From assembly GCA_964346585.1 (NCBI GenBank), contig CAYFVQ010000293.1, forward strand, positions 1 to 11,658: DNA of 11,658 nt, in the 5' to 3' direction. Under the pieces are notes generated by a model. It had not been told where the DNA came from. It ran no database searches and saw nothing but the letters and a program-made list of their open reading frames with translations. The translations under genes and the position numbers were made by a program. The number at the start of each line of letters is the position of its first letter. Within the stretch, counting starts at the first letter, position 1. Below, one piece after another: positions 1-6,625 of the stretch. The DNA is from SOIA01 sp964346585. Lineage in GTDB: Bacteria > Acidobacteriota > Aminicenantia > Aminicenantales > Aminicenantaceae.

Positions 1-376
1 ACTGGTTGATTTGTTTCGCTTTTTGAGTCTTTGACCTTGTCGTTTTTGGTGTGATAACCTTATTTCAGTAGGAAAATGGGCTGATATTGAGGAAAATTGT
101 AAAGAATTTGGAGCAAGCCTAAAAACGAAATTCCTATCTTTTTTTTTGAATCCGGAAAGTATTTTCTTATGTGATATTTCCTAAATTTAGAAACATACTG
201 TTTCGAGAGGTCCCATTGAAACTTAAAAGAGGCAAGCGGAGCCCAAGGAGGGCAGGTGAAAATCGGTTCTCTAGACCCCATCCCTCAGGGATAATCTATG
301 GAGTTGTGTTTATGCTCTGCCCCTGCCACATTTTATTCAAACACCACTATCTTAAAGTGGATTGACCTACACTTAA
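1..376. other. Region with no recognisable gene
   Basis: Open frames of about 60-75 codons exist on both strands (around 60-281 minus and 171-365 plus). Neither has a clear ribosome binding site, a recognisable motif or a convincing amino-acid pattern, so I call no gene. A small hairpin-like repeat, CCACT/AGTGG, lies near 343-359, just before the promoter of the next gene. No tRNA, IS end or CRISPR-like repeat is visible. Confidence 0.5.
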
Positions 377-408
377 CTTGACATACATTGTCAAGTAATG
401 TCCAATGT
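377..408 (+). promoter_or_regulatory. Promoter overlapped by a perfect palindrome
   Basis: A perfect -35 TTGACA (378-383) is followed after 17 bp by TCCAAT (401-406), a 4/6 match to the -10 consensus. The -35 lies inside a perfect inverted repeat, CTTGACA-tacat-TGTCAAG (377-395). A second nested repeat, ACATTG (385-390) and CAATGT (403-408), spans the spacer and the -10. A dimeric repressor or activator binding here would cover the promoter. The likely target is the cysteine-rich gene starting about 30 bp downstream. The regulator is unknown. Confidence 0.5.
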
Positions 409-433
409 CCTCATCAAAAAATAAGAGGCCAGC

Positions 434-724
434 ATTAAAAAAATTCTTGATAAAATTTATAAACGGATTTCACAGCTTAAAAAAAAAGATGAATATAAAA
501 AATGTCTAAGCTGTGATTGCTATTTTGGATTGCTGTATTATTTGAAAGAGGAATTATTGAAGAATGAGAATCCTTTAAACAAAGATATTATTGAAGAAAC
601 AGTTACTTCTTTTGAAAATAGAAAAAAAGTTAAGATACATAATTGCCTTGGCTGTGACCCATGTCTGCCAGCAGAGTGGACAGTGGAATTGTTAAGAAAG
701 TGCAAATCGGAAGAAAAATGCTAG
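434..724 (+). CDS. Cysteine-rich small protein with two CxxC-type motifs, start uncertain (possible frameshift)
   Basis: The frame is open from 425 to the TAG at 722-724 and encodes about 96 residues. The N-terminal part is lysine-rich and helical. It is followed by CLSCDC (about residues 24-29), a helical middle section, CLGCDPCLPAEW near residue 70, and a final Cys. Six or more clustered cysteines suggest a bound metal or Fe-S/zinc site; I do not recognise the family. No ATG exists in this frame after the stop at 422-424. An ATG at 405 begins a different frame (MSSSKNKRPALKK...) that would join this one if the A-run at 437-443 were one base longer. The true gene may therefore start at 405 with a one-base deletion, or use a rare ATT at 434 or the TTG at 530. 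The palindromic promoter lies immediately upstream. Coding is fairly likely; the function is unknown. Confidence 0.55.
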   Translation: MKKILDKIYKRISQLKKKDEYKKCLSCDCYFGLLYYLKEELLKNENPLNKDIIEETVTSFENRKKVKIHNCLGCDPCLPAEWTVELLRKCKSEEKC

Positions 725-778
725 TAATATTGAATTTGGAGTCTAAGAGAATAAATTTAGTTTTACATCTATTGTCAA

Positions 779-804
779 TTTAAGTGTTGATTACTGCACT
801 TAAA
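779..804 (-). terminator. Possible terminator hairpin at the end of the YHS operon
   Basis: TTTAAGTG (779-786) and CACTTAAA (797-804) form a perfect 8-bp inverted repeat with a 10-base loop. It lies between the convergent cysteine-rich gene and the YHS operon, just past the stop codon at 816-818 of the YHS-tail frame. The stem is AT-rich and no long U-run follows on either strand, so termination would be weak. It could instead be a protein-binding site. Confidence 0.35.
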
Positions 805-815
805 GCAGGACATTT

Positions 816-976
816 TCAAGCCCAATCTTCCGGTTCTAATTCCCATAACTGCATAGCCATAGGTAACATTACTAGATCGTCCGTAATCATCCCATGCTTC
901 TCGGGAAGGGTCATTGTAATAGGTTTTTGATAATGCGTAAACTCTAACGGGAATTCTAATTTCTTTTTTCTTCGCC
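816..976 (-). other. Probable frameshifted C-terminal tail of the YHS gene
   Basis: Directly after the YHS domain, the frame shifted by -1 relative to YHS stays open to a TGA at 816-818. It reads about 48 residues: KKKLEFPLEFTHY, then a Met/His-containing stretch, ending WELEPEDWA. It has no ATG with an SD site, so expression would need a -1 shift or one extra base in the A-run where YHS encodes GEEKRN. The composition, rich in Met, His, Glu, Pro and Trp, looks more protein-like than the third frame (775-984, starting MSKAKKK), which also lacks an SD site. The hairpin just after this stop supports this frame as the original end of the gene. A genuine programmed shift is possible, but the slippery site is not canonical in the YHS frame. 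It may also be a sequencing error. Confidence 0.4.
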
Positions 977-1126
977 TTCGACATATTTATTGGCGTCTTT
1001 CATGAATTTGTCTTTACATCCTAAGCTACAAAAATAATAAATCTTACCTTTGTGTTCGAACTCTCCACTAGCTGTATCTTCATCAAATTCCATCCCGCAA
1101 ACTAAATCTCTGATTTTTTCTGCCAT
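956..1126 (-). CDS. Small YHS-domain metal-binding protein
   Basis: This 56-residue protein is almost entirely one YHS domain: DLVCGM near residues 7-12, then KGKIYYFCSLGCKDKF around 27-42, then NKYVEG. The pattern Cys-x-Met with a later Cys-x-x-x-Cys is the YHS/TRASH-like metal site, which in relatives occurs alone or fused to copper P-type ATPases and other metal-handling proteins. The ATG at 1126 is chosen because AAAGGAGGTGAG lies just before it; an in-frame ATG at 1168 has no such site. It is probably cytoplasmic and binds copper or another soft metal. It is the second gene behind the CsoR-like promoter at 1370-1399, after the 36-aa gene. The frame ends in an A-run, and the coding signal appears to continue in another frame (816-976), so the annotated C-terminus may be premature. 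Confidence 0.85.
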   Translation of the reverse strand: MAEKIRDLVCGMEFDEDTASGEFEHKGKIYYFCSLGCKDKFMKDANKYVEGEEKRN

Positions 1127-1227
1127 TTCTCTCACCTCCTTTCCAAATTTCAATTTTAAAGAGACCAATAAGCTTATATGATCTGTTATCGTTCATGTAT
1201 TTTTTCTTGGCTAATTTTGACATCGAT

Positions 1228-1338
1228 CTACGTATCCTTTTTTAAAGAAAAGGGCAGTTTTGGGTCATACCCAGGACCTTCATAATGACCTTCATCACAA
1301 TGAGCGACGGGTCTTAAAAAATACTTAATTGCTATCAT
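1228..1338 (-). CDS. 36-aa small protein, unrecognised, possible metal ligand residues
   Basis: This small gene begins with ATG at 1338 and ends with TAG at 1228-1230. A strong SD, AAAGGAGA, lies just upstream, and the start falls about 25 bases downstream of the expected transcription start of the 1370-1399 promoter. The product is 36 residues. It begins MIAIKYFLRP and has a central stretch, AHCDEGHYEGPGYDP, containing one Cys, two His, two Asp and two Glu, then a basic end, SLKKD. There is no clear membrane segment or signal peptide. It is the first gene of the operon that also carries the YHS protein, so a role in metal binding, sensing or delivery is plausible but unproven. I do not recognise the family. 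Its placement and ribosome site make it convincing despite the length. Confidence 0.6.
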   Translation of the reverse strand: MIAIKYFLRPVAHCDEGHYEGPGYDPKLPFSLKKDT

Positions 1339-1369
1339 TGGTTTCTCCTTTCATTGAAAGTTCAATATC

Positions 1370-1399
1370 AATATAGCATACCCCCCTATAGTACATCAA
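1370..1399 (-). promoter_or_regulatory. Promoter with CsoR/RcnR-like G-tract operator in the spacer
   Basis: On the minus strand the -35 is TTGATG (1394-1399), the spacer is 18 bp and the -10 is TATATT (1370-1375). The spacer contains CTATAGGGGGGTA. G/C tracts flanked by AT-rich inverted half-sites are typical of operators for CsoR/RcnR-family (DUF156) copper, nickel/cobalt, formaldehyde or persulfide sensors. A second copy with the same layout lies at 8947-8976. A repressor bound between the -35 and -10 would block transcription of the 36-aa and YHS genes until its signal is present. Confidence 0.75.
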
Positions 1400-1498
1400 G
1401 TTTTCTTTTCAAAGCCCACCATTTGTCCCAAAGTCTACAAAAGCTTTATTAGAAATTTCTTCTCTATATGATAGAATGAACAAACGAAGCAACGTGGA

Positions 1499-1533
1499 CG
1501 TCAATTGACGGAAATATAAGATATGGTTAGAAT
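1499..1533 (+). promoter_or_regulatory. Strong-looking promoter with a 12-bp palindrome
   Basis: TTGACG (1505-1510) is separated by 17 bp from TAGAAT (1528-1533), giving 5/6 matches at both boxes. The perfect palindrome CGTCAATTGACG (1499-1510) contains the -35. Transcription would run rightward into the decayed region around 1535-1861, which includes the degenerate small membrane protein. No intact target gene is visible, so this may be a relic promoter. Confidence 0.45.
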
Positions 1534-1703
1534 TTAACATCAAAAGCAAGGATGAGAACGAATCATACGATTACGGCCCACGGATGATGGTTCTTATCAA
1601 CGTGCTGAGTAATGGTGGTTTCGTCTCCGGTTTTTCAAAGCCCCGAAAAATGGCATCTACCTCCGCTATGTCCCATCTTTTAAGAAAAGAAAACGTTGAG
1701 TAA
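1534..1703 (+). other. Degenerate coding remnants upstream of the small membrane protein
   Basis: Two overlapping plus-strand frames each look partly coding. One contains GPRMMVLINVLSNGGFVSG and stays open until a TAA overlapping the next SD site. The other contains RFFKAPKNGIYLRY and ends RKR at a TGA near 1699-1701. Each ends where a preceding gene would be expected to end. Neither frame has a start codon with an SD site. The picture fits a small gene broken by a frameshift, but I do not recognise the family. Confidence 0.25.
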
Positions 1704-1716
1704 GGAGGTGAGTAAA

Positions 1717-1861
1717 ATGGGGAACGTTCTCTGGCTCGTGATTATTGGTATTTTTTTTTCTGATTATGAGGCAATAATGTGCCGGGAATAATCATCCAGG
1801 ATCGTCAACAGAAAAATCATCCGCAGTCGAGACCTTTAAACAAATAAAGTCGGTTTGCTAG
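1717..1861 (+). pseudogene. Frameshifted small single-pass membrane protein
   Basis: An excellent SD, AAGGAGGTGAG, precedes ATG at 1717. The product starts MGNVLWLVIIGIFF, a hydrophobic membrane segment, but the frame then meets a T9 run (1751-1759) and ends at TAA (1789-1791) after 24 residues. Removing one T gives IGIFFFLIMRQ, then a stop (1775-1777), then CAGNNHPGSS and a further hydrophilic stretch to TAG at 1859-1861. From memory, short proteins with one N-terminal membrane helix, FFxxMMR and a Gly/Cys/His-rich tail occur near copper and YHS genes in many bacteria; this looks like a decayed member. It may survive as the 24-aa peptide. The upstream promoter is at 1505-1533. Confidence 0.5.
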
Positions 1862-1888
1862 AGTTCATTGATGCGGCTTGTGGGATGT

Positions 1889-2005
1889 TCAAATTGATCT
1901 TTGGCTGAGACCACGGTGCAGCCAGGCGATGGCTTTTTCTTGGTCTTCATGCATTTCTCCATGCGTGATTTTATTATGTGCAAACAAACGCTTAAGAAAT
2001 ATCAT
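1889..2005 (-). CDS. Possible 38-aa small protein or C-terminal fragment
   Basis: This minus-strand frame starts with ATG at 2005 and ends with TGA at 1889-1891. It begins MIFLKRLFAHNK and continues with a polar, helical stretch, HGEMHEDQEKAIAWLHRGL. The second half looks like genuine amphipathic protein, with several His, Glu and Asp residues. No good SD site precedes the ATG, and the frame is open only about 15 more codons upstream, so it could be the remaining end of a decayed gene. It lies downstream of the beta-barrel gene on the same strand. The rest of 1862-2146 shows only a short palindrome, ACACATGTGT, at 2106-2115. Confidence 0.25.
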   Translation of the reverse strand: MIFLKRLFAHNKITHGEMHEDQEKAIAWLHRGLSQRSI

Positions 2006-2146
2006 GAGTGGCCTGAATTTAGCTAAACGTAACTATCGGGATAGAGAAAAGATTTTTGAGTTGCACTTTAGGGAGGTTGTGATAGTAGAATTGTGTTCCA
2101 AATTGACACATGTGTATTCATTCTATCTCTTTCCCTTTAAATCTCT

Positions 2147-3412
2147 CTAAAATGCATACCTTAAAACAAAATACACATTGTCATTTTTTTCAAATTGGCC
2201 AAAAAAAGTATAGTTTTTTTTCCCACCGAGCAAGATACCACCCAGAGCAACCCATACACTACTTCCCAAATCATACCTTACTTCTGGATTAACGTAATAA
2301 TCTTTTTCATTGGGGCTGTAAAACGCAAAAAAAGAAATTCGTAAAGTTTGATACTTCAAAAACTGAGTTAATCGCAAACTCAAGGTGTGGCACCACTCTT
2401 TTCGCGTGGGGAAAACCGAGGGGAGATTCTGCACATATTCTGTATAGTCAAGGATTCGCTCTCCGTAGTATTGAAAGCCAAGGGTAAAATTATCTCCCAG
2501 AGCGCGCTGATAGCCTGCCAAAAAACGGATCTGGGAATTTTCGATCCCGGGATTTGTTCCTTGTGGGTCATCCCGAGAATCGTAATAACCGCCTTCCATG
2601 CTCAACACGCCATTCAAAAAGGCCCCTTGCAAGCTTCCTCCGTAGACATTGAGACGGGGGTGGATGACAGTTAACAGACTTTCATCAGAGTCTAGAATCA
2701 TTCCTGGGGGGCTCCCCCAGAAACCTTTGTAGAAATATAATGAAAAATCAAAATTGCCGATATATCGGTACAGACGCCCGGCAATCTGTGTGTTTGCAAG
2801 GGTCATTTCAGGCTGAATTTCTTCTCGGTTGGTAATGGTCGGCAGCGGATCAAAAGCTAAAAGCCGTTCGCCACGTGGCAGCACGTCTGCTTGGTAAAAA
2901 GGGATGAGAATTAATTGAAGCGATACTAATTTGGGAAAAAAATTTATGTTAATTGCATCTGAACCAATTTTTAGATATTGCAATGGCTGACCAGACAAGA
3001 ATGCCACCCAATTTTTTGGAAACACGTCGTTAATAAAAACCAAATCGCCGACCCCCCAAGTAATAATCTGCCGGCCGATTCGCATATCAAATTTGCCAAG
3101 CGTGAGATCTATGTATGCTTCGCGCACATCTAATTCCGCACGTTTTTCTACGGCATCGTAGAATACATCTATTTTCCCCAATAGCTGAGCACTCCCACTA
3201 GCGCGAGTTATCTCCAACTGAACTCGCTCGTCGCCAAGCAGGAATTGGGGAAGAGATTCACCGCTTGGCGAGAGAGCTCCCCCTGTTGATGCAATCCGTA
3301 AAGAAAAGTTGGCCTGCACAAAACCGTGAATATCGAACTCTTGAGCAAATAGAGGATTTACTCCCAGTAAAAGGAGGAAAACCAACAACGCCGCGAATAA
3401 AAATCTGGTCAT
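2147..3412 (-). CDS. Outer-membrane beta-barrel protein (DUF1302-like porin)
   Basis: The 421-residue product has a Sec signal peptide: basic MTRF, a long hydrophobic core, and likely cleavage after LFA near residue 23. The mature part alternates polar and aromatic residues in amphipathic strands and ends in ...LRYAF, with the terminal Phe used as a BAM recognition signal. GRQIITWGVGDLVFINDVFP near residues 117-136 resembles the DUF1302/large-porin group; I cannot confirm the family. The ATG at 3412 overlaps the stop of the LolA-like gene in an ATGA junction, so translation is probably coupled; a GTG at 3421 is an alternative start. As the last gene of the MMPL-LolA-barrel set, it is probably the outer-membrane component or receptor for what the other two move. 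No clear terminator follows. Confidence 0.8.
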   Translation of the reverse strand: MTRFLFAALLVFLLLLGVNPLFAQEFDIHGFVQANFSLRIASTGGALSPSGESLPQFLLGDERVQLEITRASGSAQLLGKIDVFYDAVEKRAELDVREAYIDLTLGKFDMRIGRQIITWGVGDLVFINDVFPKNWVAFLSGQPLQYLKIGSDAININFFPKLVSLQLILIPFYQADVLPRGERLLAFDPLPTITNREEIQPEMTLANTQIAGRLYRYIGNFDFSLYFYKGFWGSPPGMILDSDESLLTVIHPRLNVYGGSLQGAFLNGVLSMEGGYYDSRDDPQGTNPGIENSQIRFLAGYQRALGDNFTLGFQYYGERILDYTEYVQNLPSVFPTRKEWCHTLSLRLTQFLKYQTLRISFFAFYSPNEKDYYVNPEVRYDLGSSVWVALGGILLGGKKNYTFFGQFEKNDNVYFVLRYAF

Positions 3413-4230
3413 TTTATCCACTGCCGGGGTGCCGTTCGAAGATAGCGTTCGGAAAAAATGTCCTCTTTCAATCCAATATTGTAGCTCACTTCCCCAAAAG
3501 TCACGACAGTACGGTGTCCATTCTGAATGTTGGCCATGGTTCGTTGCATAATCGTTGCGATCCCCTGGATCACTTCGATTTTGTCTGCTGTAAAAATCTT
3601 GTACAGGTCATTACGTTTATCATAGTACTCCTCTTTTATTGGCAGGGAGGTCTCCTGGTCAATCCATGATACTTTGCGGCTGTAGTAAGCGCTTTTTTCA
3701 TCCTTTGGTACGCTTTCCACAATATAAACGGATTTATCGTTTAATGTTTTCCCACTCTTCAGTGTGTGATTGTCCTCAGCAACTTCACGTCCGGAAATAT
3801 CCTCGTATGTAAAATCAGAACCCACGAAACTGCTGTTTTTGTCATTGGCTGCGATCCGGCGCACCAGTTTTATGGAAGGCACGTATAGCCAGCGGTCATC
3901 ATTTTTTTCGAGATACTTCCAGACCATAAAAGTCATCTCTCGCACATCGGCTGGTCGGTGGAAGTACATGTAATACTTCTGTTCAGCACTCTCGCCTCTA
4001 TTGAGGCGTAACATAGAGAGCTCGCGGATTCGCTCCTTGCCGTCTTTGCTTATGAGTTTCATCAGGACTTTGGCCTTTATGTCATTTCCTGCATAATAGA
4101 ATATTTCTTGCGAGTTCTTTATGATTTCCTCCCCGCTTAACTTCTCCTGAGTATATGCCAATCCAAGGGAAAAAAGCACAATAAAAGTCGTCATTGTCAT
4201 TATTAATCGGATACGTTTTTTATCTGGCAT
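3409..4230 (-). CDS. LolA-like outer-membrane lipoprotein-sorting protein (periplasmic)
   Basis: The 273-residue protein has an N-terminal signal (MPDKKRIR, then a hydrophobic stretch to about residue 25, likely cleaved near AYT/QEK). The body fits the LolA-like family often annotated as outer membrane lipoprotein-sorting protein (COG2834, close to pfam17131). Landmarks are WLYVPSIKLVRR at 114-125 and FVGSDFTYEDI at 135-145, both hallmarks of this group, whose fold is an open beta-sheet carrying a hydrophobic ligand. The start at 4230 is fixed by AAAGGAGG about 6 bases upstream; the open frame extends to 4479 but overlaps the RND gene and has no signal there. It starts 14 bp after the RND stop and overlaps the barrel gene by 4 bp, a tight operon. 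It probably shuttles a lipid or hydrophobic cargo from the RND exporter to the outer membrane. The cargo is unknown. Confidence 0.85.
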   Translation of the reverse strand: MPDKKRIRLIMTMTTFIVLFSLGLAYTQEKLSGEEIIKNSQEIFYYAGNDIKAKVLMKLISKDGKERIRELSMLRLNRGESAEQKYYMYFHRPADVREMTFMVWKYLEKNDDRWLYVPSIKLVRRIAANDKNSSFVGSDFTYEDISGREVAEDNHTLKSGKTLNDKSVYIVESVPKDEKSAYYSRKVSWIDQETSLPIKEEYYDKRNDLYKIFTADKIEVIQGIATIMQRTMANIQNGHRTVVTFGEVSYNIGLKEDIFSERYLRTAPRQWIK

Positions 4231-4244
4231 GAAATCCTCCTTTG

Positions 4245-6581
4245 TTATTTTTTCATGAATCGAAATCCCACTATTCGTATCAGTGCGGGAAGCATTATCA
4301 AGGTTGTCAGCGTGCTGAATGTCATCAGCATGGCAAAAAAGGCTCCGACAGTAACATACGGTGTCAAGGTGGCAAACACCAAGGGTATAAATCCAAAGAT
4401 GATGACAAAGGCATTCCGAGATATGGCTCGAGCCGGCTCTTGAAAAATACTTTTGTAGGTGGTTTCCAGGTCTCCGCACTCTTGATACTTTCGCCGAAAT
4501 CGCTGAATAAAGTGGATGGCAAAATCAATGGACAGGCCGAGAGCCAGCGATGAGCACACGGCGATGGGCATGTCATAGTCCTTCCCGATAAAACCAATAA
4601 GTCCATAGGAAAGGACAATCGCAAAGGTTAAGGGCATCATCGAGATAAAGGCCAGACCAGGTGAGCGAAAAAGTATTAGCATCAAAATAAACACGGCTGC
4701 AAATCCACCCAGCACGGCTTTCAACATGCCTTTCACCATCAAATCCTGCCAAACCTTGTTGATGTGCGTGAGCCCGGACCATCGGATTTCAATGCCTTCA
4801 GGAACATGATTATCATCGAAGAACTGCTGCACAGCCTGTTCGATCCGCTCCATATCCCGATTGTCCCCTTGTTTCATCTGCACCCAGATATTCGCCTTCT
4901 GGTAATCGTAATCCACAAAGTTATCAAGGTCGTTGGGATCTCCTGACATCAGAAAAAGAAACAAGTATTGTCCGATTTCATCCTGGCTGTCGGGAATCCT
5001 TCCAGGGATTTTGACATCTCCTTTGAGTACTCGTTCCACGCGCTTCACCATATCTGCCACCGATGAAGTCTTGCCCACCACATCCATTTCTTCCAGATAT
5101 TTTTGAAGCTCGCTGATATAAGCCATAACTTCAGGCCGCTTGATGTCGTCAGGTTGTTGCCCCTCAATAGCCAAGTAAGCCATATAAGTGCCACCAAAGT
5201 GCTGGTTCATTACCCGGTCAGAGACGCGGATTTTATGGTCTTTTTTGAACCAATTCACGGGGTTGTCGTTCACTTTAATTTTTGTGATGCCCCAGATTCC
5301 GATAGCCAAGAATACTAACGCGCAAAGTACTACCGTTTTGGTGCGAGCAAAAGCAAACCTTCCCACCGCAGGAAGAAACTTTGTCAACAGGGATGGTTTC
5401 AATTTTCGTCTGGCCACTTTCGCTGCAAGCTTTTCTTCACGAATAAGCATGATGGATGCAGGTATAAAGGTTACAGTCAAAAACCAGGCAGCCATCACGC
5501 CAACAGCCACGAATGCGCCGAATATTCGCACTGGCGGGATATCGGCAAGAGTCAAAGAAGCAAAACCAACCGTAGTGGTAATAGAGGTGTACAGCATTGG
5601 TGTAAAGAGTTCTTCAGTAACCGCTAATAGAGTTTGCTTCCGATCTTTCAGTACAGAATACCGATCATAGAATTCGCTTAGAACGTGTACAGAATCCAAC
5701 ACGGCGATAGGCATAAGGAATATTGGTATCATGGAGCTCATGATATGCACTGTAAAACCAAGGCCGATCAGAGCACCCATACCCCATACTACACTGAACA
5801 TGGCCACAATCATCGGAGAAACAATGAGAGAGATTTTTCGGAATAAAAAAAACATCAGCAGAAAGATCACCAGGCCGATCAATGGAGCCAGGATGCCCAT
5901 TTGGAAAAACATCTCGAAGCCGAAAGTGTCCTCGGCAACCGGCAAGCCAGCAACATAGAAGTTCTGACCTTCTCTCAATTCCCTCTGCACCACTGATTCA
6001 ATTTCCTTCGAAATGTGGTGGCTCATATCTTTTTGCTGAATGGGAATATAGATGGCAATGGCATCACCATCTTTAGAGACGATCTTCTCCACAAAAAGCG
6101 GGTTATCATACACATTGATCTTAATGGTCTCGACATCTTGTTCCGATTGAGGCAGTGTCTCCATGATACGACGCACCTGCATCACTCCGTCCTCAGAAGT
6201 GACATTATCCGTTGTGGTGAAACTGATGACGTCCTCAACGATGACGCCATCGATTTTCAGAATTTCGTCGGTGATGCGGGCAATCTTGCCTAAAGTTGCT
6301 GGCTGAAAGATGCCAGCTTCATCGGTGATACCCAGCACGATCATGTCCCGGATGCCAAAGTCCTTTTTGATCTGGTCATAGAAAACCCTATCGGGTTGAT
6401 GTGCTTCAAGCATGTTCTCCGGATCGGTGTCGATATTCGCTTTTGGAAATTGAAACAGAAACAAGCCTGTCAGGATAAGTGTTAGTATGACGACCAGTTT
6501 AGGATGGTCTATAGAAAAATAGGTTAGTTTTTTAAGTATCATTGATTTTTTCTTTTTCAATAACTTTACATAAACTTCCAT
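4245..6581 (-). CDS. MMPL-type RND superfamily exporter
   Basis: The 778-residue inner-membrane protein is a duplicated RND of the MMPL/COG1033 group, shorter than the ~1,040-residue HAE/HME pumps. It has a first membrane helix at about 28-45, a periplasmic domain beginning NIDTDPENML (49-58), five helices at about 230-380, a helix at 415-433, a second periplasmic domain and five helices at about 618-770. Conserved Asp residues sit at D296 (PIAVLDSVHVLSEF) and D686 (GLSIDFAIHF), matching the proton-coupling positions of the group. The ATG at 6581 is the furthest plausible start with only a distant GAGAG upstream; M14 at 6542 is an alternative. It follows enzyme I by 44 bp and precedes the LolA-like gene by 14 bp. 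Relatives move lipids, hopanoids or other hydrophobic compounds; the substrate here is not evident. Confidence 0.88.
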   Translation of the reverse strand: MEVYVKLLKKKKSMILKKLTYFSIDHPKLVVILTLILTGLFLFQFPKANIDTDPENMLEAHQPDRVFYDQIKKDFGIRDMIVLGITDEAGIFQPATLGKIARITDEILKIDGVIVEDVISFTTTDNVTSEDGVMQVRRIMETLPQSEQDVETIKINVYDNPLFVEKIVSKDGDAIAIYIPIQQKDMSHHISKEIESVVQRELREGQNFYVAGLPVAEDTFGFEMFFQMGILAPLIGLVIFLLMFFLFRKISLIVSPMIVAMFSVVWGMGALIGLGFTVHIMSSMIPIFLMPIAVLDSVHVLSEFYDRYSVLKDRKQTLLAVTEELFTPMLYTSITTTVGFASLTLADIPPVRIFGAFVAVGVMAAWFLTVTFIPASIMLIREEKLAAKVARRKLKPSLLTKFLPAVGRFAFARTKTVVLCALVFLAIGIWGITKIKVNDNPVNWFKKDHKIRVSDRVMNQHFGGTYMAYLAIEGQQPDDIKRPEVMAYISELQKYLEEMDVVGKTSSVADMVKRVERVLKGDVKIPGRIPDSQDEIGQYLFLFLMSGDPNDLDNFVDYDYQKANIWVQMKQGDNRDMERIEQAVQQFFDDNHVPEGIEIRWSGLTHINKVWQDLMVKGMLKAVLGGFAAVFILMLILFRSPGLAFISMMPLTFAIVLSYGLIGFIGKDYDMPIAVCSSLALGLSIDFAIHFIQRFRRKYQECGDLETTYKSIFQEPARAISRNAFVIIFGFIPLVFATLTPYVTVGAFFAMLMTFSTLTTLIMLPALIRIVGFRFMKK

Positions 6582-6625
6582 TGCATGGACTGACTCTCTC
6601 CCCAGCCCTCAGTTTAGAACAAACA

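Noticed and set aside
171..365. Plus-strand frame of 64 codons starting MIFPKFRN
   Set aside because: No SD site, no motif, and a low-complexity basic stretch; no supporting context.
775..984. Minus-strand frame of 69 codons starting MSKAKKK
   Set aside because: It overlaps the end of the YHS gene, has no SD site and is rich in Ser/Arg/Tyr/Gly/Asn in a way typical of an out-of-frame read. The competing frame ending at 816 looks better and is followed by a hairpin. It cannot be fully excluded.
1127..1168. Upstream in-frame ATG for the YHS gene at 1168
   Set aside because: The SD site AAAGGAGGTGAG lies inside this stretch and points to the ATG at 1126; the extra 14 residues do not belong to the YHS domain.
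4231..4479. N-terminal extension of the LolA-like frame to 4479
   Set aside because: It lies entirely over the end of the RND gene in another frame, has no SD site, and would bury the signal peptide that begins at 4230.
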